DNA from: DAOUAM01 sp034433305
GTDB taxonomy: Bacteria; Chloroflexota; Dehalococcoidia; Lucifugimonadales; DAOUAM01
Length of the DNA stretch: 64,000 nt
Direction: 5' to 3'
Assembly (NCBI GenBank): GCA_034433305.1
Contig: DAOUAM010000063.1
Location: 62,001-126,000, forward strand
Shown: piece after piece, positions 1-8,006 of the stretch
Numbering within the stretch: the first letter of the stretch is position 1
Layout of the letters: the number at the start of each line of letters is the position of its first letter
Notes under the pieces: model-generated
What the model was told of the DNA's origin: nothing
Databases searched by the model: none
The model's input: only the letters and a program-made list of their open reading frames with translations
Translations under genes and position numbers: made by a program

Positions 1-1226
1 CGCCAGAACCGCTCGAAGATATGGGGGAGGTCTTGCGGCTCAATGCCGATGCCCGTGTCCTCAACGCCCACAGCCACCCAGGGAGGCTCAGGCCTGAGCC
101 ACAGAGTCACCCTGCCCCCGGCCGGGGTGTAGCGTATAGCGTTGTCCAGGAGGACTAGCAGGAGCTGCTTGAGGCGGTCTTCGTCGCCCTGGACCAGGGC
201 AGGTTCGGCATGGGCCAGCCGCACTTCGACCCCGTTGGCCATCGCCAGCGCCTGGCGGTGCGCCTCGATGACAAGGGCGTCCAGCTCCACCGGACGGACC
301 TGCAGCACCTGGCCCGCATCGGCGCGGGCCAGGACCAGAAGGTCGTTCACCAGCCTGGAGAGGCGCTCGACTTCCCGCCGGACCTGGGCCAGCGTATATT
401 GTCGCTCCTCTGAAGGCATCTCCTTCATCCTGTCCAGAAGGTCCAGGTTCCCACGAATGGCCGTGAGAGGCGCCCTGAGCTCGTGGGAAGCGTCGGCAAC
501 GAACCGCTGCTGGGTAGAGTATGCTTTCTCCAGGCTCGTCAGCATCTCATTGAAGGCCTGGGCCAACTGGCCGAGCTCGTCGTTGGGACTACCCACGCTC
601 AGGCGGCGGCTAAAGCCCCTGGACAGGGCAATAGCCCGCGCCGTTTCGATCATTTCCGACACCGGCTGAAGCGCGTTCCCCGCCAGCAGCCCAGCGAGCA
701 GCCCGACGACTCCAACAGTGGCAAGGCCTCCGCCGATGAGGACCAGCCGCAGCCTTGTTAACACCATATCTCGCTGTCTGTAAGAGGTGGCTAGCTGCAC
801 CCAGCCCGCCGTCTGGCCATTGAGTTCCATCGGGGTCATGGAGGCCTTCAGCTTCAGGCCGTCCAGTGTGGCGACGTACTCAGCCCGCCCCGGGCTTCCG
901 TCGGGGAGAGGAAGCCTTCGGCCCTCCAGGTTGGAGGAGCGCGCCAGGAGGCCGCCATCGGGGTCGAGGACCTGGATATAAACATCGGAAGCCTGGAAGG
1001 TCTCCAGCGGAGGCACGGTGGTGGCGCTAGTTGCGTTGTTGGACTGGTTCGCGGCCCGAATGGCCGTGATCACATGGTCGGTCTCGCTGGCAACAACCTC
1101 GCTGACCATGCCCTCCAGGTGCCGGGCCATCAGGACATACAGGGTTATCCCAAAGGCGGCCAGCGCTACCCCAAAGATAGCGCCGTACCACAAGGCCAGC
1201 CGGACCCGGATAGGCACACCACTCAC
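1..1226 (-). CDS. Sensor histidine kinase, OmpR-partner type (3' end cut by window edge)
   Basis: Membrane sensor kinase that would phosphorylate the response regulator encoded just upstream on the same strand. Reading from a GTG start that overlaps the regulator's stop codon (GTGA): an N-terminal membrane helix, an extracytoplasmic region of about 120 residues, a second membrane helix (RLVLIGGGLATVGVVGLLAG), a HAMP region, the H-box (DASHELRAPLTAIRGN), the N-box (LLDNAIRYTP) and the first glycine box (VEDTGIGIEP). The final ATP-binding motifs lie beyond base 1, so about 408 codons are visible. Overlap with the regulator indicates a single operon. The stimulus cannot be told from the sequence. 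Confidence 0.9.
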   Translation of the reverse strand, partial: MSGVPIRVRLALWYGAIFGVALAAFGITLYVLMARHLEGMVSEVVASETDHVITAIRAANQSNNATSATTVPPLETFQASDVYIQVLDPDGGLLARSSNLEGRRLPLPDGSPGRAEYVATLDGLKLKASMTPMELNGQTAGWVQLATSYRQRDMVLTRLRLVLIGGGLATVGVVGLLAGLLAGNALQPVSEMIETARAIALSRGFSRRLSVGSPNDELGQLAQAFNEMLTSLEKAYSTQQRFVADASHELRAPLTAIRGNLDLLDRMKEMPSEERQYTLAQVRREVERLSRLVNDLLVLARADAGQVLQVRPVELDALVIEAHRQALAMANGVEVRLAHAEPALVQGDEDRLKQLLLVLLDNAIRYTPAGGRVTLWLRPEPPWVAVGVEDTGIGIEPQDLPHIFERFW

Positions 1227-1897
1227 TCCCTCAGCACATAGCCGGAGCCGCGCATGGTATGGATCAGGCGCGGCTCGCCCCCCGCTTCCAGCTTGTTGCG
1301 CAGGTAGCGCACGTATACCTCCAGGACATTGGACTCTCCCCCGAGGTCGTACCCCCACACTCGGTCCATGATCTGACCGCGCGTCAGGACCTGCCTGGGA
1401 TGGCGCATGAACAGCTCCAGGAGCTTGAACTCTGTGGTGGAGAGCTGGACCTCGCGACTCCCCCGCCGGGCCGTCCGTGTTCCCATGTCCAGGGAAAGGT
1501 CGCTGTAGCGCAGGACCTCAGGGGATGCTACGTCGTGGCGGCGAAGGAGCGCGCGGATGCGTGCGACCAGCTCTTCAAAGGCGAAAGGCTTGACCAGGTA
1601 GTCATCAGCCCCGGTTTCCAGGCCTTGGACCTTGTCAGCTACGGCATCTTTGGCGGTCAACATCAGCACCGGAACATCGCCCCCCGCCTTGAGGCGTCGG
1701 CAGACCTCGAGACCGTCTATGCCTGGCATCATGATATCCAGGACTACGACATCCGGGGGGCGCTCCCTGGCCAGGTCAAGCCCTGCGAGGCCGATATTCG
1801 CCACATCCACGGTGTACCCCTCGTAGGACAGCCCTCGGCGAAGGAAGTCCGTCACACTGAGGTCGTCATCAATCACCAGTACTCGCCGGCCTTGCAC
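1223..1897 (-). CDS. OmpR/MprA-family response regulator
   Basis: DNA-binding response regulator of 224 residues. It has a receiver domain (residues 1-120) with the acidic pair D10/D11, phospho-acceptor D54 in VVLDIMMPG and K103 in YLVKPF, followed by a winged-helix output domain (about 125-224, ending RYLRNKLEAGG...RGSGYVLRE). The start is a GTG preceded by GGGGGAG. Its stop overlaps the kinase start, so the pair is co-translated. Upstream (1981-2032) lie 7-bp direct repeats at 11-bp spacing that look like OmpR-class binding sites, suggesting autoregulation. Confidence 0.93.
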   Translation of the reverse strand: MQGRRVLVIDDDLSVTDFLRRGLSYEGYTVDVANIGLAGLDLARERPPDVVVLDIMMPGIDGLEVCRRLKAGGDVPVLMLTAKDAVADKVQGLETGADDYLVKPFAFEELVARIRALLRRHDVASPEVLRYSDLSLDMGTRTARRGSREVQLSTTEFKLLELFMRHPRQVLTRGQIMDRVWGYDLGGESNVLEVYVRYLRNKLEAGGEPRLIHTMRGSGYVLRE

Positions 1898-1980
1898 GTT
1901 ATATGTTCTCCCCCAAGTACACTGAGAAGTGCAACCATCCGGGACTTCCTTGGCAGTCCCACGCCAAGTATAGCTTCAAG

Positions 1981-2032
1981 CATGTGAGGAGTGTGTGAGG
2001 GGAGCTTGTCGAGGCATGAAGTTCTCATGAAG
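1981..2032 (-). promoter_or_regulatory. Two pairs of 7-bp direct repeats, candidate response-regulator boxes
   Basis: Read on the minus strand, upstream of the OmpR-type regulator, there are two repeat pairs. CTTCATG occurs twice with an 11-bp period (plus coordinates 2026-2032 and 2015-2021). TCACACA-CTCC-TCACATG also has an 11-bp period (1992-1998 and 1981-1987). Seven-bp direct repeats with 4-bp spacers are the classic arrangement for PhoB/OmpR winged-helix dimers, and the second pair resembles the mycobacterial PhoP site. They lie about 85-135 bp before the start codon. Binding is inferred from architecture only. Confidence 0.45.
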
Positions 2033-2112
2033 GCCGGTCTGGCGTTTCCCAAGTAGCAGAAGAAGTCCCAGACCTGGCTATTGTGTCTGTGGTGGCCGGG
2101 AGCCAGGCGGCA

Positions 2113-3816
2113 CTATTCGGTAAGATAGGCATTCTCCCAGTACTGCAACATCATGCGCTGCGCGTTGAAATAAGAGCCGTTGATGGCGATGGCGGAGCGC
2201 ATGACTTCGGCAAAGGCAATGGGTCTCCCGTAAAACATGGGGAGAATTACGTACTCCAGCTTATCGTACAGCGAGGCGGCATCCACTCTGGGGTCGCTCA
2301 CCGGCTCCCAGCCGTGGCCGATAGCCCAGCCAGTGACCCCTTCCAGGTGGCCCTCGATCCACCAGCCATCCAGCACACTCAAGCTGGGGACGCCATTGAG
2401 CGCCGCCTTCATCCCGCTGGTGCCGGAGGCCTCGTGGGGCTTCTGCGGCGTGTTCAGCCAGAGGTCAACGCCGGCGCACAGGTGCCTGGCCAGCACCATG
2501 TCATACTCTTCCAGGTACACGATGCGCACCGTATCCCTCAAGGCACTGGACATCTCGTAGATGCGCCTGATCAGGGCCTTGCCCCCCTCATCCCTGGGGT
2601 GGGCCTTGCCTGCGTAGACCGCCTGGAGCGGCCCGGCCTGGTATGCTATTCTCCTGAGCCGCGCCAGGTCCGTAAACAACAGGTCAGCCCGCTTGTAGGC
2701 AGTGGCGCGGCGGGCAAACCCGATGGTCAGCGCCCTGGGGTCCAGCACTTCACCACTTCTGCGTTGGACCTCGGCCAGCATTGCCTGCTTCGCCTCATAG
2801 TGGGCCTGCTGGATTTCGCTCAGGGGGACCTTTATGGCGTACCGCAGGTAGTGATTGTCTTTCCTCCACTGCGGGATGTACCGGTCGTAGAGGCGCTGAA
2901 AGGGGGCTGACGCCCAGGTCGCCCCATGAACGCCGTTGGTAATGGAGTCGATGGGGTAGTTGGGGAACATGTCCTGGGATATCTCCTCGTGGCGCATCGA
3001 GACCCCGTTGATATAGCGGGAAAAGAACAGGGCCAGAAGGGTCATATTCAGGGTGCTGTCCTGGCAACACTCGTGCTTCTCCATAAAGCTGCACGGCTCC
3101 TCTCCCAGCGCCCGCCTGACCAGGTCCAGAGGGAACTTATCGTGGCCGGCTGGGACTGGAGTATGAGTCGTAAACACGCACCGGTTGCGGACTTCGCTGA
3201 TGTCGGACCTGGTCGCGGCGCGCAGGCCACGGCCCCTGGTCTGCTCCTCCACCAGGGCAAGGGCCAGCAGGGCAGAATGGCCCTCATTCATGTGGTAAGT
3301 CTGCACATTGGTATGTCCAAGAGCGTGCAACATGGCTACGCCGCCAAGCCCCAGCACTACCTCCTGGCAAAGGCGGTACCACTGGTCCCCACCGTACAGG
3401 TAGTCGGTAAGCGCCCTGTCCCAGAGGCCATTTTCTGGCAGGGCCGTGTCCAGCAGGTAAACTGGCACGGCGTTTTCACGCACTCCACGGACAAGGTAGC
3501 GCCACGCCCGCACGTATACTTGCCGGTCCTCAATGAGCACTGCTACACGAGGCGACAGCGGCTCGAGGAACTGCTCGGGGGTCCAGGTCGCTGGCTCCTC
3601 GCGCTGATTGCCCTGGGCATCCAGGCGCTGGCGGAAATAGCCTTTGCGGTGCAGCAGGGTCACACCCACCATGGGTATGCCCAGATCGGCGACAGCCCGC
3701 AGGGTGTCTCCCGCCAGCACGCCCAGGCCACCACTGTACGCAGGCATGCCCGGGTCAAGGGCAATCTCCATGGAGAAATAGGCCACCGTGGGCGACGTGG
3801 ACGATGCCGGAATCAT
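2113..3816 (-). CDS. glgP: Alpha-glucan (glycogen/maltodextrin) phosphorylase, short GlgP type
   Basis: Cytoplasmic PLP enzyme that would release glucose-1-phosphate from alpha-1,4-glucans. At 567 residues it matches the shorter archaeal/bacterial phosphorylase class rather than the roughly 800-residue glycogen phosphorylases. Visible signatures are the N-terminal VAYFSMEIALDPGMPAYSGG, a central NEGHSALL segment, RRATAYKRADLL, and the PLP-lysine region EASGTSGMKAALNG followed by SVLDGWW. The gene stands 215 bp upstream of the OmpR-type regulator on the same strand and has no other glycogen gene beside it. Confidence 0.92.
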   Translation of the reverse strand: MIPASSTSPTVAYFSMEIALDPGMPAYSGGLGVLAGDTLRAVADLGIPMVGVTLLHRKGYFRQRLDAQGNQREEPATWTPEQFLEPLSPRVAVLIEDRQVYVRAWRYLVRGVRENAVPVYLLDTALPENGLWDRALTDYLYGGDQWYRLCQEVVLGLGGVAMLHALGHTNVQTYHMNEGHSALLALALVEEQTRGRGLRAATRSDISEVRNRCVFTTHTPVPAGHDKFPLDLVRRALGEEPCSFMEKHECCQDSTLNMTLLALFFSRYINGVSMRHEEISQDMFPNYPIDSITNGVHGATWASAPFQRLYDRYIPQWRKDNHYLRYAIKVPLSEIQQAHYEAKQAMLAEVQRRSGEVLDPRALTIGFARRATAYKRADLLFTDLARLRRIAYQAGPLQAVYAGKAHPRDEGGKALIRRIYEMSSALRDTVRIVYLEEYDMVLARHLCAGVDLWLNTPQKPHEASGTSGMKAALNGVPSLSVLDGWWIEGHLEGVTGWAIGHGWEPVSDPRVDAASLYDKLEYVILPMFYGRPIAFAEVMRSAIAINGSYFNAQRMMLQYWENAYLTE

Positions 3817-3936
3817 GCGCAGTCAGGACACTCCTCCGCTGACCAGCGTACAGGGCCGCATGGCGACGAATCCAGGTATATGGGAGGCTTACAGCGAGAA
3901 CTGGTACTGTGTCAACATAGTTTTGATGAAGGGCTT

Positions 3937-4040
3937 CACCCTCATCCCAGCCTTCTCCCGTCAAGGGAGAAGGGGTATTTCCCCTCCCCTGGCGGGAGAG
4001 GACCAAGCCTGCCTTGAGCCTGCCGAAGGGGTGAGGGGGA
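3937..4040. repeat. GC-rich double-hairpin intergenic repeat (variant family)
   Basis: This 104-bp element lies between the phosphorylase and the NarL-type kinase. It begins CACCCTCATCCC and ends GGGTGAGGGGG. It holds two inner hairpins (CCTTCTCCC/GGGAGAAGG and CCCTCCC/GGGAG) and an internal segment GCCTGCCTTGAGCCTGCCG. The architecture matches the family seen elsewhere in the window (for example 23021-23178 and 60304-60376), but the sequence differs, so I treat it as a related, separate subfamily. Confidence 0.5.
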
Positions 4041-4067
4041 AGCGCCCCATCAAAGATGAGAGGAAGG

Positions 4068-5561
4068 TCAAGCCTGAATAACCACCGATACCTCTGTGCC
4101 CTGTCCCGGGGCCGAGTCTACTGACAGGGTCCCCCCCACCAGAGAGGCCCTCTCCTTGAGTCCTATCAGCCCCAGCTTGCCTACAAGGGCTAGCTCGTCC
4201 AGCGAGGACGGAGCCACGAAGCCGACTCCATTATCGGCCACTGTCATCGCCACTCGAGAGGACTCAAAGGCAAGTACTATCTCTATTCTCGTTGCGTGGG
4301 CATGCTTCTCTACATTTCGGAGCGCCTCTTGGGCGATGCGAAATAGAGCCAGCTCTGCATGAGCAGGCAGGCGCCTGGCACTCCCCTCGATACGGAAGCT
4401 AGTACCCAGGCTAGTGCGACGGGACAGGTCCTCTGCCAGCCACTCGATGGCGGCGACCAGGCCCAGGTCATTTAAAATAGAGGGTCGCAGGTCACGGCTG
4501 AAGCGCCGCAGACTTTCAGCGGCGCTGGTAGCCAGTACAGCCATCTTCCGCAGTCGGTCCTGTAAGGCCTCCGGAATCTGGTAGGCATCCGCGGCGGTCT
4601 CCAGTTCTCTGGAGAGAAGGACTAGTACCTGAAGGGTATCATCGTGCAGCTCCCGAGCGATGCGTTCCCGCTCCTCTTCCTGGGCCTGAGTGACCTGCTG
4701 CACAAGGGAGCGGAGGCCCTTCTCCCGCGTTTCCTGCGCCGTGGCATCACGCAGCACCGCCTGAAAGGCCTCTTCGCCAGCGCCGTTGGGCAGGGTGGTA
4801 ACCACTACCTCAGCTATAACCTCCCGTCCATCAATCCGTTTTAGCGTCACTCGGGCTGGCCTTTTGACACCATCATTGCTCCCCACCAAGGGGTGTAGAG
4901 GATGACCTTCGGCTGACGAGACAAGCGCAGACACATGTCGGCCCAGCAGGCTATCGGAGTCAGGTGCACCAAAGAGGCTGGCCGCGGCGGCATTGGCAGC
5001 GGTGACCAAACCACGGCGGTCGAATACCAGGATAGCATCCCCAGCAGCTTCAAAAAGCGCGCGGAACTTGGCCTCAGAGGCAGCAAACCTAGTGCTGACA
5101 GCTTCGGCCCGACGCCGCATTCTTGCCTCTGCCTCCACGCGGGAGGCAAGCGTTACACCCACGACAACTACTATGACAATCCTGATTAGCTCAGCCAGCC
5201 ACATGAGGTTGTCTCTATGCCATAGCCATACACTGGGCATGGTCAAGAGAACAACCCAACTGCTGGCAAGGAGTCCACCTTCCCAGCTATATTTTATGGA
5301 GGCATAGGCTAACGGAAAGACATACAGAATTACTGGTATATGGTGTAAGGCCCAGTACGGCTGTTCAGCGAAGCTCACCTCAGTCCCGTAGTGACCTGCG
5401 GTGATCAGCGCAATTCCACCCTGGACTATCCAGAAGTCGCGTTCGCGCAAGCGGCTTGGGAACCGAAGAAGCGTCTCCCAGAGCCTCAGCGGCGCCTCTT
5501 GAAACAGGAAGAGCCACAGGGAATTGAAAACAGGTGCCTTTACCACGCTATCCTGGCTCAT
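4068..5561 (-). CDS. NarL-type sensor histidine kinase with PAS domain
   Basis: Sensor kinase of 497 residues. Membrane helices occupy roughly residues 45-150. A short coiled segment follows, then a PAS domain (about 165-290, FRALFEAAGDAILVFDRRG), a HisKA_3 dimerisation domain with the H-box RIARELHDDTLQVLVLL, and a HATPase domain with ALRNVEKHAHA and VADNGVGF. The ATG at 5561 overlaps the end of the upstream regulator by 14 bp. An in-frame extension to 5636 would lie inside the regulator and add a non-conserved Arg-rich stretch. The membrane part has no recognisable ligand domain. Confidence 0.9.
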   Translation of the reverse strand: MSQDSVVKAPVFNSLWLFLFQEAPLRLWETLLRFPSRLRERDFWIVQGGIALITAGHYGTEVSFAEQPYWALHHIPVILYVFPLAYASIKYSWEGGLLASSWVVLLTMPSVWLWHRDNLMWLAELIRIVIVVVVGVTLASRVEAEARMRRRAEAVSTRFAASEAKFRALFEAAGDAILVFDRRGLVTAANAAAASLFGAPDSDSLLGRHVSALVSSAEGHPLHPLVGSNDGVKRPARVTLKRIDGREVIAEVVVTTLPNGAGEEAFQAVLRDATAQETREKGLRSLVQQVTQAQEEERERIARELHDDTLQVLVLLSRELETAADAYQIPEALQDRLRKMAVLATSAAESLRRFSRDLRPSILNDLGLVAAIEWLAEDLSRRTSLGTSFRIEGSARRLPAHAELALFRIAQEALRNVEKHAHATRIEIVLAFESSRVAMTVADNGVGFVAPSSLDELALVGKLGLIGLKERASLVGGTLSVDSAPGQGTEVSVVIQA

Positions 5562-6270
5562 CGCCCAGGTCCTCCAGCCGAAGCCACCCCTGGCGCAGGC
5601 CGCGGATGACCGCCTCTGTCCGCGATGCAACCCCAAGCTTGGTGAAGATATGGCTGAGATGGGCCTGCACTGTCCGGTCGCTCAGGGAAAGCTGAGATGC
5701 AATCTCTTTGTTGCTTTTTCCTAGCGCAGCCAGGCGAATCACCTCCTTCTCTCGCTCCGAGAGGCCCTCTCCTTGGGTTACACCCTCCCGCTCCTTGGCT
5801 ATGGCGGTAAAGCGTTGCAGCACCTTCCTGGCGATCCTGGGATGGAGGACCGACTCGCCAGCATATACCCGGCGCACAGCGTCCACAAGCTCAGCGGCCT
5901 TTACGGTCTTCAGGAGATAGCCTGCAGCTCCCGCCTCCAGCAGGGCGGTGACATAGGGGTCGTCATCGTAGGCGGTGAGGACCAGAACGGCGGTCGCTGG
6001 GCACTGCTCCTTGATTTGCCGCGTGGCTTCCACGCCATTGAGCCGAGGCATGGCGATGTCCATGAGGACAACATGTGGATGGTGACGCGACGCCAGAGCA
6101 ATTGCCTCGACCCCGTCGGCGGCCTCTGCCACCACCTGCATTCCTGCTTGCTCAAGGAGCTGACGGGTCATCTCCCTCATGAGTGTGTGGTCCTCCGCCA
6201 GCAAGACCCGGACCTGCTCACCCTCAGCAACCAAGCTCTCGCCCCCTGATGCGCTGGTCTTATTGTACAT
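5548..6270 (-). CDS. NarL/LuxR-family response regulator
   Basis: Response regulator of 240 residues with a receiver domain (RVLLAEDH, acceptor aspartate in VVLMDIAMP, lysine in GYLLKTVK) and a C-terminal LuxR-type helix-turn-helix (LSEREKEVIRLAALGKSNKE... LSDRTVQAHLSHIFTKLG). It overlaps the following NarL-type kinase by 14 bp, so the two form one unit. It is divergently oriented from the cupredoxin/NrfD operon, separated by 210 bp, so it is a reasonable candidate to control that operon; this is positional inference only. Confidence 0.93.
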   Translation of the reverse strand: MYNKTSASGGESLVAEGEQVRVLLAEDHTLMREMTRQLLEQAGMQVVAEAADGVEAIALASRHHPHVVLMDIAMPRLNGVEATRQIKEQCPATAVLVLTAYDDDPYVTALLEAGAAGYLLKTVKAAELVDAVRRVYAGESVLHPRIARKVLQRFTAIAKEREGVTQGEGLSEREKEVIRLAALGKSNKEIASQLSLSDRTVQAHLSHIFTKLGVASRTEAVIRGLRQGWLRLEDLGDEPG

Positions 6271-6480
6271 CTACCCCACGCCTGGTGGAACGGCTGTTCC
6301 TGTATGACCGCTGGCCGCCTCTGTAAGCGTTTTAGCCTAACGCGGTACATCTACAGTAGCAGCTTGGCCTACCATTCCCAGCACCAGAAGACCTATACCC
6401 ACTAGAGTACCCGCGGATGATAAAGGGGCGGCTCCAGAGTCATCATGAAGCTGTATGAATATTATGCCGGAGGTCCAGCA

Positions 6481-7002
6481 ATGAAGGTGAGTCGCACAGC
6501 GGTTTTCGCCTTTGTAACCACGGTGGCTTGGGTCGGGGCGGTGGCCTGCGGCAGAAGCGTGGCAACGCCGACCGTGACCCCCGCTGCCGCCATATCCCAG
6601 CCCCAGGCACAGGAGGTGATAGTCAAAGCCTCGGAATGGAAGTTTGAGCCAGCCCTTATCCGTGTCAAGGCTGGGCAGCCCGTGAAGCTTGTGTTCCAGA
6701 ACTGGGGCCAGGAGGACCACGACCTGGTCTTGAAGGGCGTGGAAGGACAGGCCGGGGAAAAGCAGGAAAACGTAGCGGAGCTAATAGGCTGGGTGAAACA
6801 GGAGGCAAAAGAGGGCCACATGGAGGATATGGATGCACACCACAAAGAGGGTGGCATGGACCATATGCATATGGATGCCCGAGCAGGACACATGAGCGCC
6901 ATGATGGTCACTTCTATGCAGCCAGGCACCTACTCGCTGGAGTGCAGCTACGAAGGCCACACCGAGCAGGGCCAGAAGGCCACCCTCATCGTAGAACAGT
7001 AA
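6481..7002 (+). CDS. Cupredoxin-domain lipoprotein with His/Met-rich insertion
   Basis: Predicted exported copper protein of 173 residues. The ATG at 6481 follows a GGAGG site. The signal peptide ends in a lipobox-like VGAVAC (C23), implying membrane anchoring. The cupredoxin fold runs from about residue 45 to 173 with candidate ligands H80 (QEDHDLVL), C155 and H160 (CSYEGH). The usual axial methionine position (five residues after H160) appears to be Q165, as in stellacyanin-like sites. Residues 113-142 form an insertion rich in His and Met (HMEDMDAHH, MDHMHM, GHMSAMM) that could bind Cu(I)/Cu(II). It is the first gene of the redox operon running to 10554. Confidence 0.85.
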   Translation: MKVSRTAVFAFVTTVAWVGAVACGRSVATPTVTPAAAISQPQAQEVIVKASEWKFEPALIRVKAGQPVKLVFQNWGQEDHDLVLKGVEGQAGEKQENVAELIGWVKQEAKEGHMEDMDAHHKEGGMDHMHMDARAGHMSAMMVTSMQPGTYSLECSYEGHTEQGQKATLIVEQ

Positions 7003-7088
7003 AGGCCCGAAGGACCAGTTCCTGCCTCTCTGCGCGCAGGCAACGGCAAAGGGACAGCTAGCGACGAAGAAGGGTCCAGGTGAGGTCC

Positions 7089-7991
7089 ATGGGAAAGGGC
7101 AAAGGGTTCACCAGGAGAGACTTCCTCAAGGCGATGGCAGCGGCGGCTGCATTGATGGGCTCGCCGGCTGTGCCCAGCCTCCTGGCGCCGCTCTTCAAGC
7201 GGCCCAGCCCGGGCGAGGTTGTCGCCTGGAACGAAGAGACCGCATCTGTCAAGAGCAAGCCCGCGGCCTCGCTCCAGGCGCGAAAGGCGCGACAGTGGGC
7301 CATGGTAGTGGACCTGCGAAAATGCGATGGCTGCGTCACCATTGACGAGCCGCCTCAGTGCACCCAGGGGTGCATCAAAGAGCACTTCGTTCCCGAGGGC
7401 CAGAAGTGGATCGAGGTCTACAAGCGAGAGCTAGCGGGAGGTGGGACTACCTTCATGCCCACTCCCTGCTACCAGTGCGAGAACGCCCCCTGCGCCAACG
7501 TCTGTCCCGTGGGTGCTACTTACCATAACCAAGAGGGCGTAGTGCTCATTGACCATAACCGTTGCATTGGCTGCCGCTTGTGCATGGCCGCATGTCCTTA
7601 CCAGAGGCGCTTCTTCAACTGGGGCGCCCCCGAGCTACCGCCCCAAGCCAAGTTCGCCTCCTATTCCCCAGAATATCCTGTGCCGGCCCGCAAGGGGACG
7701 GTGATCAAATGCATGTTCTGCGCTCACCGGACGCGCGTTGGCAAGCTGCCCGCCTGCGTGGAGGCCTGTCCCATGAATGCTCTCTACTTCGGCGACCTGG
7801 AAGAGGATGTGGCCACCAACGGCGTCGAGGTGGTGCAGCTCTCCCGCTTTCTAGCCGAGAACAATGCCTTCCGCTACAAGGAGGAACTGGGCACCAGTCC
7901 ACGGGTGTGGTACATCCCAGGACACGGCGAAACCTATGACCGCTCGGCCGTGGACAGTCGCCCCTTGAAGCCAGTCCAGTGGTGGAAATAG
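7089..7991 (+). CDS. Tat-exported iron-sulfur protein with four 4Fe-4S sites (NrfC/TtrB/DmsB type)
   Basis: Electron-transfer subunit of 300 residues. A twin-arginine signal (FTRRDFLK then a hydrophobic stretch) indicates folded export to the outer face of the membrane. Sixteen cysteines make four clusters: C79/82/91/95, C127/130/135/139, C159/162/165/169 and C208/211/223/227. The first cluster has a wide spacing (CDGCVTIDEPPQCTQGC). A GTG at 7080 is an alternative start; the ATG at 7089 has AGGTGAGG just upstream. The NrfD-like gene follows after 15 bp. In known complexes such a subunit passes electrons between a NrfD quinone protein and a catalytic subunit, but no molybdopterin subunit is encoded in the window. 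Confidence 0.9.
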   Translation: MGKGKGFTRRDFLKAMAAAAALMGSPAVPSLLAPLFKRPSPGEVVAWNEETASVKSKPAASLQARKARQWAMVVDLRKCDGCVTIDEPPQCTQGCIKEHFVPEGQKWIEVYKRELAGGGTTFMPTPCYQCENAPCANVCPVGATYHNQEGVVLIDHNRCIGCRLCMAACPYQRRFFNWGAPELPPQAKFASYSPEYPVPARKGTVIKCMFCAHRTRVGKLPACVEACPMNALYFGDLEEDVATNGVEVVQLSRFLAENNAFRYKEELGTSPRVWYIPGHGETYDRSAVDSRPLKPVQWWK

Positions 7992-8006
7992 CCAGGGAGG
8001 GGCAAG

